This document shows, in pieces, positions 1 through 8,245 of a stretch of DNA of 64,000 bases (positions within the stretch are counted from its first letter, which is position 1; every line of letters begins with the position of its first letter). The position numbers and the translations under genes were made by a program. The stretch comes from Kolteria novifilia. Lineage in GTDB: Bacteria > Planctomycetota > Planctomycetia > Kolteriales > Kolteriaceae. The stretch covers positions 5,146,001 through 5,210,000 of the forward strand of contig CP036279.1 in assembly GCA_007748055.1 (NCBI GenBank), given 5' to 3'. Below the pieces are notes generated by a model that was given only the letters and a program-made list of their open reading frames with translations, had not been told where the DNA came from and ran no database searches.

Positions 1-251
1 ATCTTGGGAAGCTCCGGCTTACCCCAGACGAGCCGTCCCTTGATGGTTCCCCATCCGGCGGCGGCATCTCCCGCGGCATCTCCCGCGGGAGCGGCGGCCG
101 GAGCGGCAGTGGTCGGCGCGGCGCCCGGAGCCCCACCCGCGGGCGAGCCCTGTTGGGCGACCACGCGGCGGCGCGGCGTTTCCTCACCGCCACATCCGAC
201 GACCAACGCGCAAACACCCAATCCAAGAAGAAGATTCCCCGGAACACGCAT
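1..251 (-). CDS. Lipoprotein, N-terminal part (runs off window)
   Basis: The frame is open from ATG at 251 to the window edge (83 codons). The N-terminus is a lipoprotein signal: a short basic start, a hydrophobic stretch, then a lipobox ending VVGC with Cys20. An Ala/Pro/Gly-rich linker of about 40 residues follows, then the segment GWGTIKGRLVWGKPELPK. From memory this resembles the start of cupredoxin-like or carboxypeptidase-regulatory-like domains in planctomycete proteins, but the domain itself lies outside the window. The start codon is 2 nt after the stop of the multihaem cytochrome gene, so it is the fifth gene of the bc-type operon. A periplasmic electron carrier or assembly partner is possible but not shown. 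Confidence 0.75.
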   Translation of the reverse strand, partial: MRVPGNLLLGLGVCALVVGCGGEETPRRRVVAQQGSPAGGAPGAAPTTAAPAAAPAGDAAGDAAAGWGTIKGRLVWGKPELPK

Positions 252-253
252 TC

Positions 254-3200
254 TCATTGAACATCTCCATTTCCAGCAGCTGCGGTCTTCTTTCCGGCGT
301 CGGCCCGTTGCTCCGTTAGGAGACGGTCGACGACCTCCGAGTAGTTGATCAGTGCATCGCGAACCGCTTTGATCTGCTCGGCACTGCTACCTTTAAAAAG
401 ATCTTGGAACTGCGGCTTATCCTTCGGGAAGTTGACCGGCATCCCCGTGTAGGGCACCAGTCGTTTCGGATTCGAGATCCAGCGAATCATCCAATCGGGA
501 CGAAGACGCTCGGGAGCTCGCACTAACGCAGGCCCAAGTTCTTCGGGCTTACCGGAGGGCTTGATCCCACCGACGGGGTGACACTTGATGCACAAGTCCT
601 TGTGCGTGATTAGTTTATAAGCATCGACCAAATAGTCAGGGTGGGCGCTGGCCATCTTCGCCAGATAGCTACTGTCCCGCTCGGGAATCTGGATGTATGG
701 ATAGGGCGTTTCATCCGCCGCCGCGAAGTAGTTCGCCAGCGCCTCGACATCGCCTCCACGGAAGTTGAACCGAGGCATCCGTAGCGCCACCGATGGCCGA
801 ATCGTCACCGGATCTCGAAGGAAGCGGTAGAGCCACGGGGTCTGAACTTTCTCTCCCTCCCGGATGAGCGGGGGCGGAGCCTTCTGCCACGATTTATCGC
901 GAAGGGCGACATCCTGCGTGGCGTCCTTGACGAAGTAGTCGACCAACGCCATCGCGTACGTCCCCGATGAAGGCGGTTCGACGACCGCTCCCTTGGCGTC
1001 CAGGGCGTTGGACCCAACCCGGACACGAACGCCGGCGGGAACCGTTTGATCGAGGACCGAAAGCGCCTCCCAAAGCTGAATCGTCACCTTCAGGTTGTCC
1101 GGATCCTCGGCATCGTCAGGACTTTCGAGGCCGTAGGGAAGTCCTCGCGCGGTGATCTCCAGACTGGGGTTGCTCTTTGAAACACTCCAAGCCGAATGCC
1201 CCGGGAAGTCGTAGCCGGCGGCCAGTTCCTTCTTGCCGATACTCGCAAGGGTTTCCCCTCCCTCTTGATCAAGCTCGAAGGTCCATTCGCCCGGTTCAAT
1301 GACATGGCAACTGGAGCAGTTGTACTTGTCGAGTAAGTTGCGTCCGTGCACCTCCGCCATCTTCTCGGGAGAAGGGTTGTAGACGTACTTGGCGTTCACT
1401 TCCTCGGCGACGAGGCCCAGGACGAAGGTCGCGACCGCCTCCCGCTGCTCGTCGGTAAAGTTGAATCGCGGCATCCGGGAGCGATCCTCCCAGCGGCGAA
1501 TCTTCTTGAAGTCGTAGCTGCGCGGCTCGCGCAACTTCTGCATCAGGAAGCCTTCCCGCTGGTGATGCCCCAGCGCCCATTGGTAAAAGTCGTTCTTCGA
1601 GTAGAAGTGCTCGTCGCCTTCCTTGTGGACCTCTTCCTCGACGTACTCGAGGACGTTTTCGAACGCGAGCATGTGGGGATCCTTCTTCCCCCAGTCCGAA
1701 AGCGCGACGCCAATCGGCTTGGCCTTGTCGAAGCCGTCGATGTTGTGACAGCCGAAGCAACCGAGCCGGCCGATGGTCTTCTCGCCCAGCGCCATCAGCT
1801 TGTCGTCGGTGGACATGCCGTCGATGCGGGCCCGGACGACTTGCTCGGGATTCCCCTTCTTCTCAAGGGAGAGGAGCAGATCGGTGAGCGCCTGTTCGTC
1901 GAGCGAAGGAACCGAGATCTCCTTGGCCCACGTTCCGGGCACCGACAGTAGATAGGCCGCGATGTCCGCCGAGTCTTGCGGCGAGAGCTGCAAGTTCGGC
2001 ATATAGGTTTCGGGGTTGTAGAAGGTCGGATCGTGAATCCAGGCGACAAGCCACTTCTTCTGCTCGTCGGTCGTGAACTTGGCGGCGATCTCGGAAAGAT
2101 CGGGGCCGAATTGATTTGGCTTCTTCGCGAACTGCTCGGGAATCTCCTTATGGGAGTGACACGCGACACACCCCTTGGTCAGGAAGAGTCCCTTACCCGC
2201 TTCGGCGTTCCCCTTGACGTCGAAACTGGGAACCTCGACCTTCTTGCTCTTGGTCTCGAGGTACTTGGTGATCGCGTGAACTTCGGTGATCGCCAGCGTC
2301 GGCAAGTCGTGGGGGTTGTCGAACTCGGTGACCGGCCCGTGGCTGTTGTAGAACGGAACCTCCATGTCGATCTGGTGGTAGTACTGCGGCATCCGCGTCG
2401 ACGGCCGGAAGGCCTGCGGGTCGCGAACCCACTTCGCGATGAACTCGGGCGTCAGCTTCGAGGTAACGTGCGCGAGCGTCGGGCCGACTTTGCGGTTGGC
2501 CTTGAGCTTCTCTTCCTCGGAATCGTTCCACTGGGCCAAGCGAAGATGCGGGCCGAACTGGGTGCCATCCTCCATGAAACCATTGATCTCATGGCAGCCG
2601 AAGCAACCGTAGGTGCGGATCGTCTGGTAACCCGAAAGGAGCTTGTCGGCCTCGGGAACCTGGTAGGGATCGTGGTGGCACTTCAGGCAGCTCGACTGCG
2701 AGAAGCGCGTCGGGAACATCGGATACTCGTGGAAGTGGTTGAAGAACCAACCGTATTCCTTCGTCCAGCGTTCCCGCTCGGCTTCGTTGTCGGGACTATG
2801 CGACGCCCACTCGAACGAGGTCGCGGTTCCCTGCCCCTGATGGCAGATGGTACAGCCGAACTTCTCCACCGGGTGGGGGCTGTTGGCACCGACGAAGAGG
2901 TCGAGATTCGGATGCGAGAGATAGGGCGGCTTGATACCCGCCTGCTCGGTGTATCCCGCTTGGTCGATCGCCAAGTGGCACGTCTGGCAGCGATCGAAAC
3001 GAGTCACCTTCTTGAAGTTGAAGTCGACCGGTAGATCCTCGAGCGCGACCTGCTTAATCTGGAGGGGAGACGCGAAGCCATCGAGGACCGGAGCGGCGCG
3101 AATTTCGTCGTAGACGCTCAACTTCGTCGCATCCTTGACGCGTTCGAGCTTGGCGATGTCGCCAGTGAGCTTCTCGACCTCGCCCTGCACTTCGACCACG

Positions 3201-3775
3201 CCCGACTCGATGGCGCTGAGCGAAGCCTGCTTCTTCTTGACTTCGAGATCCTTGGCGCCGACGAGCTTGTTGACTACCTCGAACTGTTGGCGGGAAGCGG
3301 CGAGCTTCTCGGAGACCTCCTCCTTCTTCTCTTCGAGCTTGGCCAGTCGCGGTCCCTGCCCCGCTTCGGCGATCTTCTTGACGACCAAGTCGTAGCTACT
3401 GGCGAGTTCGGCGACCTCGGCCTTCTTGAACTGGGCCCGACGATTGAGCTTCGTCTTCTCCAACTCGAGAGCCAAGATCTCTGACTTGAGGCTGTCGACG
3501 ATCGGCTGCTGCTTGGCCCGTTCGGCTTGAGCCTTCTTGAGCTTGAGTTGGAGATCCTCGAGCTTCTGCTGATCGAGTTGGACCTGCATCTTCACCAAGT
3601 CGGCGGCAAGCTTTTCTTGCTTGACGTTGGCGAACTCGCGTTGGTGGGTCTTCCAGGACCGGAAATGGTCCGCTCCCATCATCCAGAGCGTCGCCCCGAA
3701 GAGAGCGATCGCCGAGTAGAAGAAGACCAGATGGAGCTTCTTCTGGTCGCGATAGAACTTTTCATCCGCTGGCAT
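254..3775 (-). CDS. Membrane-anchored octahaem cytochrome c with coiled coil (bc-complex subunit)
   Basis: This 1173-residue protein has a single membrane segment near residues 14-33, a long Lys/Glu/Gln-rich coiled coil (about 40-215), and eight CXXCH haem c sites starting at Cys263, 308, 363, 391, 536, 673, 820 and 1062. It follows the Rieske and two cytochrome b-type genes in the same direction, 45 nt after the previous stop, so it probably replaces the mono- or dihaem cytochrome c1/f subunit of a bc-type quinol oxidoreductase. It would sit on the outer face of the cytoplasmic membrane and pass electrons from the Rieske centre to a soluble carrier. The start is ATG at 3775, preceded by GAAAGG. 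The large size, number of haems and coiled coil are all unusual for a bc-complex cytochrome. Haem sites are seen directly; the role is inferred from gene order. Confidence 0.88.
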   Translation of the reverse strand: MPADEKFYRDQKKLHLVFFYSAIALFGATLWMMGADHFRSWKTHQREFANVKQEKLAADLVKMQVQLDQQKLEDLQLKLKKAQAERAKQQPIVDSLKSEILALELEKTKLNRRAQFKKAEVAELASSYDLVVKKIAEAGQGPRLAKLEEKKEEVSEKLAASRQQFEVVNKLVGAKDLEVKKKQASLSAIESGVVEVQGEVEKLTGDIAKLERVKDATKLSVYDEIRAAPVLDGFASPLQIKQVALEDLPVDFNFKKVTRFDRCQTCHLAIDQAGYTEQAGIKPPYLSHPNLDLFVGANSPHPVEKFGCTICHQGQGTATSFEWASHSPDNEAERERWTKEYGWFFNHFHEYPMFPTRFSQSSCLKCHHDPYQVPEADKLLSGYQTIRTYGCFGCHEINGFMEDGTQFGPHLRLAQWNDSEEEKLKANRKVGPTLAHVTSKLTPEFIAKWVRDPQAFRPSTRMPQYYHQIDMEVPFYNSHGPVTEFDNPHDLPTLAITEVHAITKYLETKSKKVEVPSFDVKGNAEAGKGLFLTKGCVACHSHKEIPEQFAKKPNQFGPDLSEIAAKFTTDEQKKWLVAWIHDPTFYNPETYMPNLQLSPQDSADIAAYLLSVPGTWAKEISVPSLDEQALTDLLLSLEKKGNPEQVVRARIDGMSTDDKLMALGEKTIGRLGCFGCHNIDGFDKAKPIGVALSDWGKKDPHMLAFENVLEYVEEEVHKEGDEHFYSKNDFYQWALGHHQREGFLMQKLREPRSYDFKKIRRWEDRSRMPRFNFTDEQREAVATFVLGLVAEEVNAKYVYNPSPEKMAEVHGRNLLDKYNCSSCHVIEPGEWTFELDQEGGETLASIGKKELAAGYDFPGHSAWSVSKSNPSLEITARGLPYGLESPDDAEDPDNLKVTIQLWEALSVLDQTVPAGVRVRVGSNALDAKGAVVEPPSSGTYAMALVDYFVKDATQDVALRDKSWQKAPPPLIREGEKVQTPWLYRFLRDPVTIRPSVALRMPRFNFRGGDVEALANYFAAADETPYPYIQIPERDSSYLAKMASAHPDYLVDAYKLITHKDLCIKCHPVGGIKPSGKPEELGPALVRAPERLRPDWMIRWISNPKRLVPYTGMPVNFPKDKPQFQDLFKGSSAEQIKAVRDALINYSEVVDRLLTEQRADAGKKTAAAGNGDVQ

Positions 3776-3820
3776 GGAGCGCCTTTCGCTCGCTGGTGAA
3801 CGTAAACCCTTGGGTCCAAC

Positions 3821-5149
3821 TCAGACGTTGAGGAACATCTCTGGAATCGCGATGATGTACTTGAGGTTGAACGCCCAACGAAGAACCATCTTGATGGGGA
3901 GGAAGGCCATCATCAGGAAGATGTTCGTCATCACCAGGAACCGAATCAGCCCCATGCGGATGAACATCTCCTTCATGAACGTCTTGGCCATGATGAAGGG
4001 AGTAATCAGGAAGTAGCTCAAGACCAGCAAGATGCCGAGCCACTCGCGAGCGAGGATGTTCGACGGCTTGCCCGTGTTCAACAGGTCGAGATACAGTAAG
4101 TCCGACAAGTCGATGTTGTTGAGCGCGACGGTCTTATCCGGGTCCCACACTTCATAGAAGCCGAAGAAGTTCCAATTCGGCCCCCGCAGGAACGTCCCGA
4201 GCACGATCAGCACGACCCACAGGACCAGAAACCCGAACAGGAACGTGATGATCGCGAAGGGTCGCTCGGCGAAGGTGTAGTAGCCGTTCCCCTTCTTGTT
4301 GTAGTCGATGTACGGCATCGCACAGAGACCGATGATGATGTAGGTCGGCAAGACGACGCCCGCGAGCCACGGATCGAAGTAGACCAACATCTCTTGGAGT
4401 CCGAGGAAGTACCACGGGGCCTTCGAGGGGTTGGGGATCTTCGTCGTCGACGCCGGCGGCTCGAGCGGAGCCTTCAGGCAAATCGACCAGACCAACAGAA
4501 AGACGGTGCAAAGAACCATCGCCAGCATTTCGGTGTAGACGAGATCCGGCCAGGTTAGCACCTTCTCGGCCCCTTCGGCCTCGAGCGGCTTCTTGCCTTC
4601 CTTGATGCGATCGTCGTTGATGACCGCTTGGCGGAGGGCGAGCCACGTCGTGAAACCGACGGAGTAAATCAGCATCGTGATCGGCACGTTGTCGGGCTTG
4701 GCCACGATCCCGCGAAAGTCGGGATCGGTCATGCTGATCCCGATGAAGAGAAGCGATCCGTTGAGGAGGACCCAGCCCGTGACGTTCTTGGCGAAGATCC
4801 GCCGAAAAACGATCAGAGCGATGAAGGCCGCGGTCGAGATGACGAAGTAGTTGACCGGTCCCATGAGACGGTCCATCCAATCGCGGAACGCCTCGCTCAA
4901 GACCGGACCGACGCCGTTGAAGAACTCAATCGACGTGCCGAGCATGTAGGTCGTCAGCAGCGACCAAACCAAGGGAAAAGCGGCCAAACGAACCTTGGAA
5001 ACCGGCTCGTTGGCACCTTTCCACTTCTCTTGGAAGCCCTTGTCCGTCCACAGACGAACGCAGTAGTAGGCGTTGAGGAGGCCAAGCACCAGGAAGTAGA
5101 GGCCAAGCCCCCTAGAGATATCCGGGCTCAGCTCGGTTCCGTGACCCAC
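3821..5149 (-). CDS. Cytochrome b/b6f subunit IV-like protein with N-terminal membrane extension
   Basis: The C-terminal half carries the subunit IV signature PNPSKAPWYFLGLQEMLVYF, the Qo-site PEWY-type region of the C-terminal part of cytochrome b, followed by further membrane helices. Before it lie about 240 residues with several more predicted membrane helices. Subunit IV alone is about 160 residues, so this protein (442 residues) is much longer than usual. It forms a split cytochrome b together with the b6-like gene upstream (46 nt gap to its stop if the earlier GTG at 5176 is used). I place the start at GTG 5149 because AGGAAAGGG lies 7 nt before it; GTG 5176 is the longest option. Quinol oxidation in the membrane is the expected role. 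The function of the extra N-terminal helices is unknown. Confidence 0.85.
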   Translation of the reverse strand: MGHGTELSPDISRGLGLYFLVLGLLNAYYCVRLWTDKGFQEKWKGANEPVSKVRLAAFPLVWSLLTTYMLGTSIEFFNGVGPVLSEAFRDWMDRLMGPVNYFVISTAAFIALIVFRRIFAKNVTGWVLLNGSLLFIGISMTDPDFRGIVAKPDNVPITMLIYSVGFTTWLALRQAVINDDRIKEGKKPLEAEGAEKVLTWPDLVYTEMLAMVLCTVFLLVWSICLKAPLEPPASTTKIPNPSKAPWYFLGLQEMLVYFDPWLAGVVLPTYIIIGLCAMPYIDYNKKGNGYYTFAERPFAIITFLFGFLVLWVVLIVLGTFLRGPNWNFFGFYEVWDPDKTVALNNIDLSDLLYLDLLNTGKPSNILAREWLGILLVLSYFLITPFIMAKTFMKEMFIRMGLIRFLVMTNIFLMMAFLPIKMVLRWAFNLKYIIAIPEMFLNV

Positions 5150-5222
5150 GCTCGATCCCTTTCCTACCAGAAGCACCGCGGCGGCCTACGATGACCGCCC
5201 ATCCGTCGGAGAATGCCCCTCG

Positions 5223-5996
5223 TTACAGCGGGCCGCTGATATTTCCATCCTTGCGGATTCGCCAGAAGTGAATCGCGATCAGGGTCGCGACCACGATCGG
5301 AATGGCGACACAATGTAGGACGTAGAACCGCAACAGTGTCCCCTCGCCGACGCTCCGTCCCGCGAGCAGCAGGAAACGAGCATCGCCGCCGGAGTGAATG
5401 AGCGGTACGTCACCGATCGTTAAGAGTTTCGCACCGGGGCCCTCGTAGCCGACAAATGGCGTCGCTCGGGCCATGTTGCTGCCGACGGTGATCGCCCAGA
5501 TCGCGAGTTGGTCCCACGGCAGCAGGTACCCCGTGAAGCTCAGCAGCAGCGTCAACACCAGCAGGATCGTCCCGATCACCCAGTTGAACTCGCGGGGGGG
5601 CTTGTAACTGCCTGTAAGGAAGACGCGATACATATGCAGCCAGATACATATCACCATCGCGTGAGCACCCCAGCGATGGAGTTCCCGAAGAATCCCGAGC
5701 GTGGTGACGTCACGCAAGCTCAGGATGTCGAGAAAGGCGTGTTCGAGGGTCGGACGGTAGTAGAACATCAGCAAAACGCCGGTGACCGTCTCGACGAGGA
5801 ACAGAAAGAACGTAATTCCCCCCATGCACCAGGTGTAGCTCAGAGCGATCCCGCTCTTGCGTACCGACACTGGATGCAAGTGAAGGAAGAAGTTCGTCAA
5901 CATCACCACGATGCGGTTACGTCGATCGACGGGAGCCGCATGGCGAAAGATGCTGCGCCAAATCTGTGAATTCTTGATATCGTCCGCTAGCGACAT
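5223..5996 (-). CDS. Cytochrome b6-like subunit (N-terminal half of cytochrome b)
   Basis: At 257 residues it has the four-helix N-terminal cytochrome b layout with paired haem-b histidines: HRWGAHAMV in the second helix, and further histidines in the fourth helix region near HCVAIPIVVATLIAIHFW. The segment SFTGYLLPWDQLAIWA matches the conserved cytochrome b6/b loop after the third helix. With the downstream subunit IV-like protein it completes a split cytochrome b that binds two b haems and the quinone sites. The ATG at 5996 has AAGGGTGG just upstream. The gene is 45 nt downstream of the Rieske gene in the same operon. The b6-like split is typical of b6f and of many deep-branching bacterial bc complexes. 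Confidence 0.93.
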   Translation of the reverse strand: MSLADDIKNSQIWRSIFRHAAPVDRRNRIVVMLTNFFLHLHPVSVRKSGIALSYTWCMGGITFFLFLVETVTGVLLMFYYRPTLEHAFLDILSLRDVTTLGILRELHRWGAHAMVICIWLHMYRVFLTGSYKPPREFNWVIGTILLVLTLLLSFTGYLLPWDQLAIWAITVGSNMARATPFVGYEGPGAKLLTIGDVPLIHSGGDARFLLLAGRSVGEGTLLRFYVLHCVAIPIVVATLIAIHFWRIRKDGNISGPL

Positions 5997-6041
5997 GCCC
6001 CACCCTTAGCCTGCGTCCGACTGGTCGGCACCGACTCTCCG

Positions 6042-6746
6042 TTACCCCATCCGAATGAAGGACTCGGAATCGCCCCATTGGCCGAGTTCGTACTGAAATT
6101 TTTTGCTCTTATCGACGACGACGATCCCGTCGACCTCGGAGATGGCAAAACGTTCCAGTGGACGCGGCGCGGGGCCCTCGAAGTTGATGCCCGTCTTGTA
6201 GAAACCACTACCGTGGCAGGGGCATTTGAATTTCTGGTCCGCCTCGAGCCAACTCGGCGTGCAACCCAGGTGGGTGCAAACCGTCGAGAGCGCGATGAGT
6301 TTCTGGGGAGCCTCGTCGTCGAGATAGACGAGCCAGACCTGAAACTCTTCCTTCCACTGCGTGTTGACTTTTCCGGGCTCGAACGCGTACGGCGGCTCGG
6401 TCCGAAATTGGGAAGGCGGCTCGGCCAAGACGTTGGGAAAGAGAAACCGGGTCGTCCCCAAAACCATGCCGGTCAGCGAAAGCGTGAAGAGCGTCCACGC
6501 CATGCCGATCGCGGTAAAGAGGAAGAAGCGGCGTTCGTCCTTCTTCTTTTTCTTGGCGGGCGCCCGCTTGGGCGCGGCCTTCTTTTTCACCGGCGCCTTC
6601 TTCTTCACCGCGGGCGCGGGCTTATCGGTCTTCTCCGCGGCGACCTTCTTCTCGGGGGCCGTGGGGGAGTCCTTGGGCGCATCAGCCGGCTTGGGCTGTT
6701 CGGATGCCGAACCGGGACTGGTATTGGAATGGGCTTCGTCGCTCAT
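6042..6746 (-). CDS. Rieske 2Fe-2S protein with Lys/Ala/Pro-rich N-terminal tail
   Basis: The C-terminal domain contains both Rieske motifs, CTHLGC (Cys157, His159, Cys162) and CPCHGSG (Cys175, Cys177, His178), so the cluster-binding residues are complete. A membrane segment (FFLFTAIGMAWTLFTLSLTG) anchors it. In front lies an unusual tail of about 75 residues, first Ser/Pro/Glu-rich and then a run of Lys, Ala and Pro (KKKAPVKKKAAPKRAP) that looks like a histone H1 tail and should face the cytoplasm. It is the first gene of the bc-type operon and should oxidise quinol at the Qo site. ATG at 6746 is taken as the start; an in-frame ATG at 6764 would add six residues. No clear ribosome binding site decides between them. 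Confidence 0.93.
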   Translation of the reverse strand: MSDEAHSNTSPGSASEQPKPADAPKDSPTAPEKKVAAEKTDKPAPAVKKKAPVKKKAAPKRAPAKKKKKDERRFFLFTAIGMAWTLFTLSLTGMVLGTTRFLFPNVLAEPPSQFRTEPPYAFEPGKVNTQWKEEFQVWLVYLDDEAPQKLIALSTVCTHLGCTPSWLEADQKFKCPCHGSGFYKTGINFEGPAPRPLERFAISEVDGIVVVDKSKKFQYELGQWGDSESFIRMG

Positions 6747-6794
6747 AAAGTACGCTGCCGTCAATTTGTATTTGGAGAAACGCGGACATGCACG

Positions 6795-6813
6795 AACGGC
6801 TCAACGAGCCGTT
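6795..6813. promoter_or_regulatory. Perfect inverted repeat upstream of the bc operon
   Basis: AACGGCTC and GAGCCGTT form an 8-bp perfect inverted repeat with a 3-nt centre, about 50 bp upstream of the Rieske start. It could be an operator or a leader hairpin for the operon. No recognisable protein-binding consensus and no strong promoter are visible nearby, so the role is open. Confidence 0.35.
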
Positions 6814-6956
6814 GCACTATCGCTGCCAGAGGAAAAGTAGGCAGACCCCGCGTTCTACTACTACCGCCTACCGAGATGATAACGAACCTGGCGCTGAATT
6901 CACTCCCATTCGTGCAATTTTTCACAATGTGGAGGTCGATCGCCAGGGAAGGCCCC

Positions 6957-7751
6957 TCAGTAATTCGCGACGCGCGAGTTGCCGCTGCGTCCCAAAGCCT
7001 CGAGACCCGACTTCGCCCCCCCCATTAATAGCGAAATATCGCTTCCCAACGCCAAGAACCGCCAGCCCTGTTCCAGACGCATTTCCACCGCGGACGCGTC
7101 GAAACAGTGGATCCCCGCCGCGATCCCGTGTCGCTGACACGCGGCGAGAATTCGGCTCAAGGCCTCTTCGAACGCGTCGGGAGTCGGATCGGCGCCCGAC
7201 GCGTCACGCATGCTGGCTCGCAGATCGTTCGGGCCGACGAACATCGCGTCGATCCCCTCGACCGAGAAGATCTCGTCGGCCTTTTCCACAGCGTCGATGT
7301 GCTCGCACTGAAGGACGACCAAAATCTCGTCGTTCGCTCGCTTGTAGTACTCCGCCGGAGGCGCCGCGAAGTTCATCGCGTGCATGACCCCGCCAAGACT
7401 ACGGTTGCCCACCGGCGGGTACTTCATGGCCGCCACGCACGCCTCGGCCTCCTCGCGAGACATCGTCATCGGCGACACCACCCCGAATCCGCCACCATCG
7501 AGCACCCGCTTGATGTGGTCGTGACGTCCCGCAGGGACGCGCGCCAGGGGGATTCCCCCGGCGTCGGCGATCGAGCCAAAAATCGTCGAGGCCGTCTCCC
7601 AGTCGACGGGCGAATGCTCGATGTCGAGGGTCAGCCAGTCGAAGTCGAGCCGGACAAGCGCCCGGGCCGCGATGGGACTGGCGAGCGAGAGCCAGGTTCC
7701 GATCGACTCTTTCCCCTCACGAAGACGTTGTTTGACCGGATTGACTCTCAT
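6957..7751 (-). CDS. HpcH/HpaI-family aldolase
   Basis: The 264-residue product matches the class II HpcH/HpaI aldolase fold. FDWLTLDIEHSPVDWE is the metal-site segment found in 2-keto-3-deoxy acid and 4-hydroxy-2-oxo acid aldolases, and DAMFVGPNDLRASM is the conserved late-strand motif. These enzymes cleave 2-keto-3-deoxy sugars or homoprotocatechuate-derived hydroxy-oxo acids to pyruvate and an aldehyde, using a divalent metal. The substrate here cannot be named. The longest frame begins at 7895, but family alignment starts at MRVNPVKQRLREG, so ATG 7751 is chosen. It is transcribed away from the GlsB-like gene. A gap of about 200 nt separates it from the bc operon downstream, so co-transcription is uncertain. 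Confidence 0.88.
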   Translation of the reverse strand: MRVNPVKQRLREGKESIGTWLSLASPIAARALVRLDFDWLTLDIEHSPVDWETASTIFGSIADAGGIPLARVPAGRHDHIKRVLDGGGFGVVSPMTMSREEAEACVAAMKYPPVGNRSLGGVMHAMNFAAPPAEYYKRANDEILVVLQCEHIDAVEKADEIFSVEGIDAMFVGPNDLRASMRDASGADPTPDAFEEALSRILAACQRHGIAAGIHCFDASAVEMRLEQGWRFLALGSDISLLMGGAKSGLEALGRSGNSRVANY

Positions 7752-7962
7752 CGGCGTGGCCCTCGCTACGATCGAATGGAACCTCTTTTCGGGACGTATC
7801 CTTCTGGATGTAGCGTCTTGGAGCCGCCCTTTCCACACCGGAAGCCTTAAAGCGGAGTCGTCATGTCCATTCGGACGTCCTAGGATGGAATCCATATCGT
7901 CGGGTCGGACGTATCATCTTCGGCAAGTCGTCTCGCGTCTTGCAAACAAGGTATCCACTGTC

Positions 7963-8232
7963 ATGCCACCTATCCTGGACCTGCTGCTCCTCCTGGTGAT
8001 CGCCGGGGTTTGTGGTAGCATTGCCCAAGCGCTTGTCGGCGTGAGCCGAGGAGGCTGCCTGGTCGCGATCGCCCTTGGTTTTGTCGGCGCGGTGTTAGGT
8101 CGGTGGCTAGCCGATGCGCTCAATCTCCCCGAGATCGCCGAAATTGGCGGGTTCCCGGTAGTTTGGTCCATCATCGGAGCGAGCCTTTTCGTGGCCGTGC
8201 TCAGCCTGATTGCGGGAAGACGACGTCGCTAG
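7963..8232 (+). CDS. GlsB/YeaQ/YmgE-like small membrane protein
   Basis: The 89-residue protein has three hydrophobic segments with glycine-rich helix packing (GVCGSIAQALVG, ALGFVGAVLGRWLAD, and a C-terminal helix ending in RRRR). This is the layout of the transglycosylase-associated (GlsB/YeaQ/YmgE) family, small inner-membrane proteins of unknown function linked to stress responses. The longest frame starts at 7621, but that part overlaps the divergent aldolase gene and has no family similarity; ATG 7963 gives a full-length family member. The stop at 8232 lies 13 nt before the next gene's preferred start, so the two are probably co-transcribed. Confidence 0.75.
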   Translation: MPPILDLLLLLVIAGVCGSIAQALVGVSRGGCLVAIALGFVGAVLGRWLADALNLPEIAEIGGFPVVWSIIGASLFVAVLSLIAGRRRR

Positions 8233-8245
8233 TTGGGAACAGAGC

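Noticed and set aside
1976-3034. 352-codon plus-strand open frame inside the octahaem cytochrome gene
   Set aside because: The opposite strand encodes five CXXCH sites in order; the plus-strand translation has no domain.
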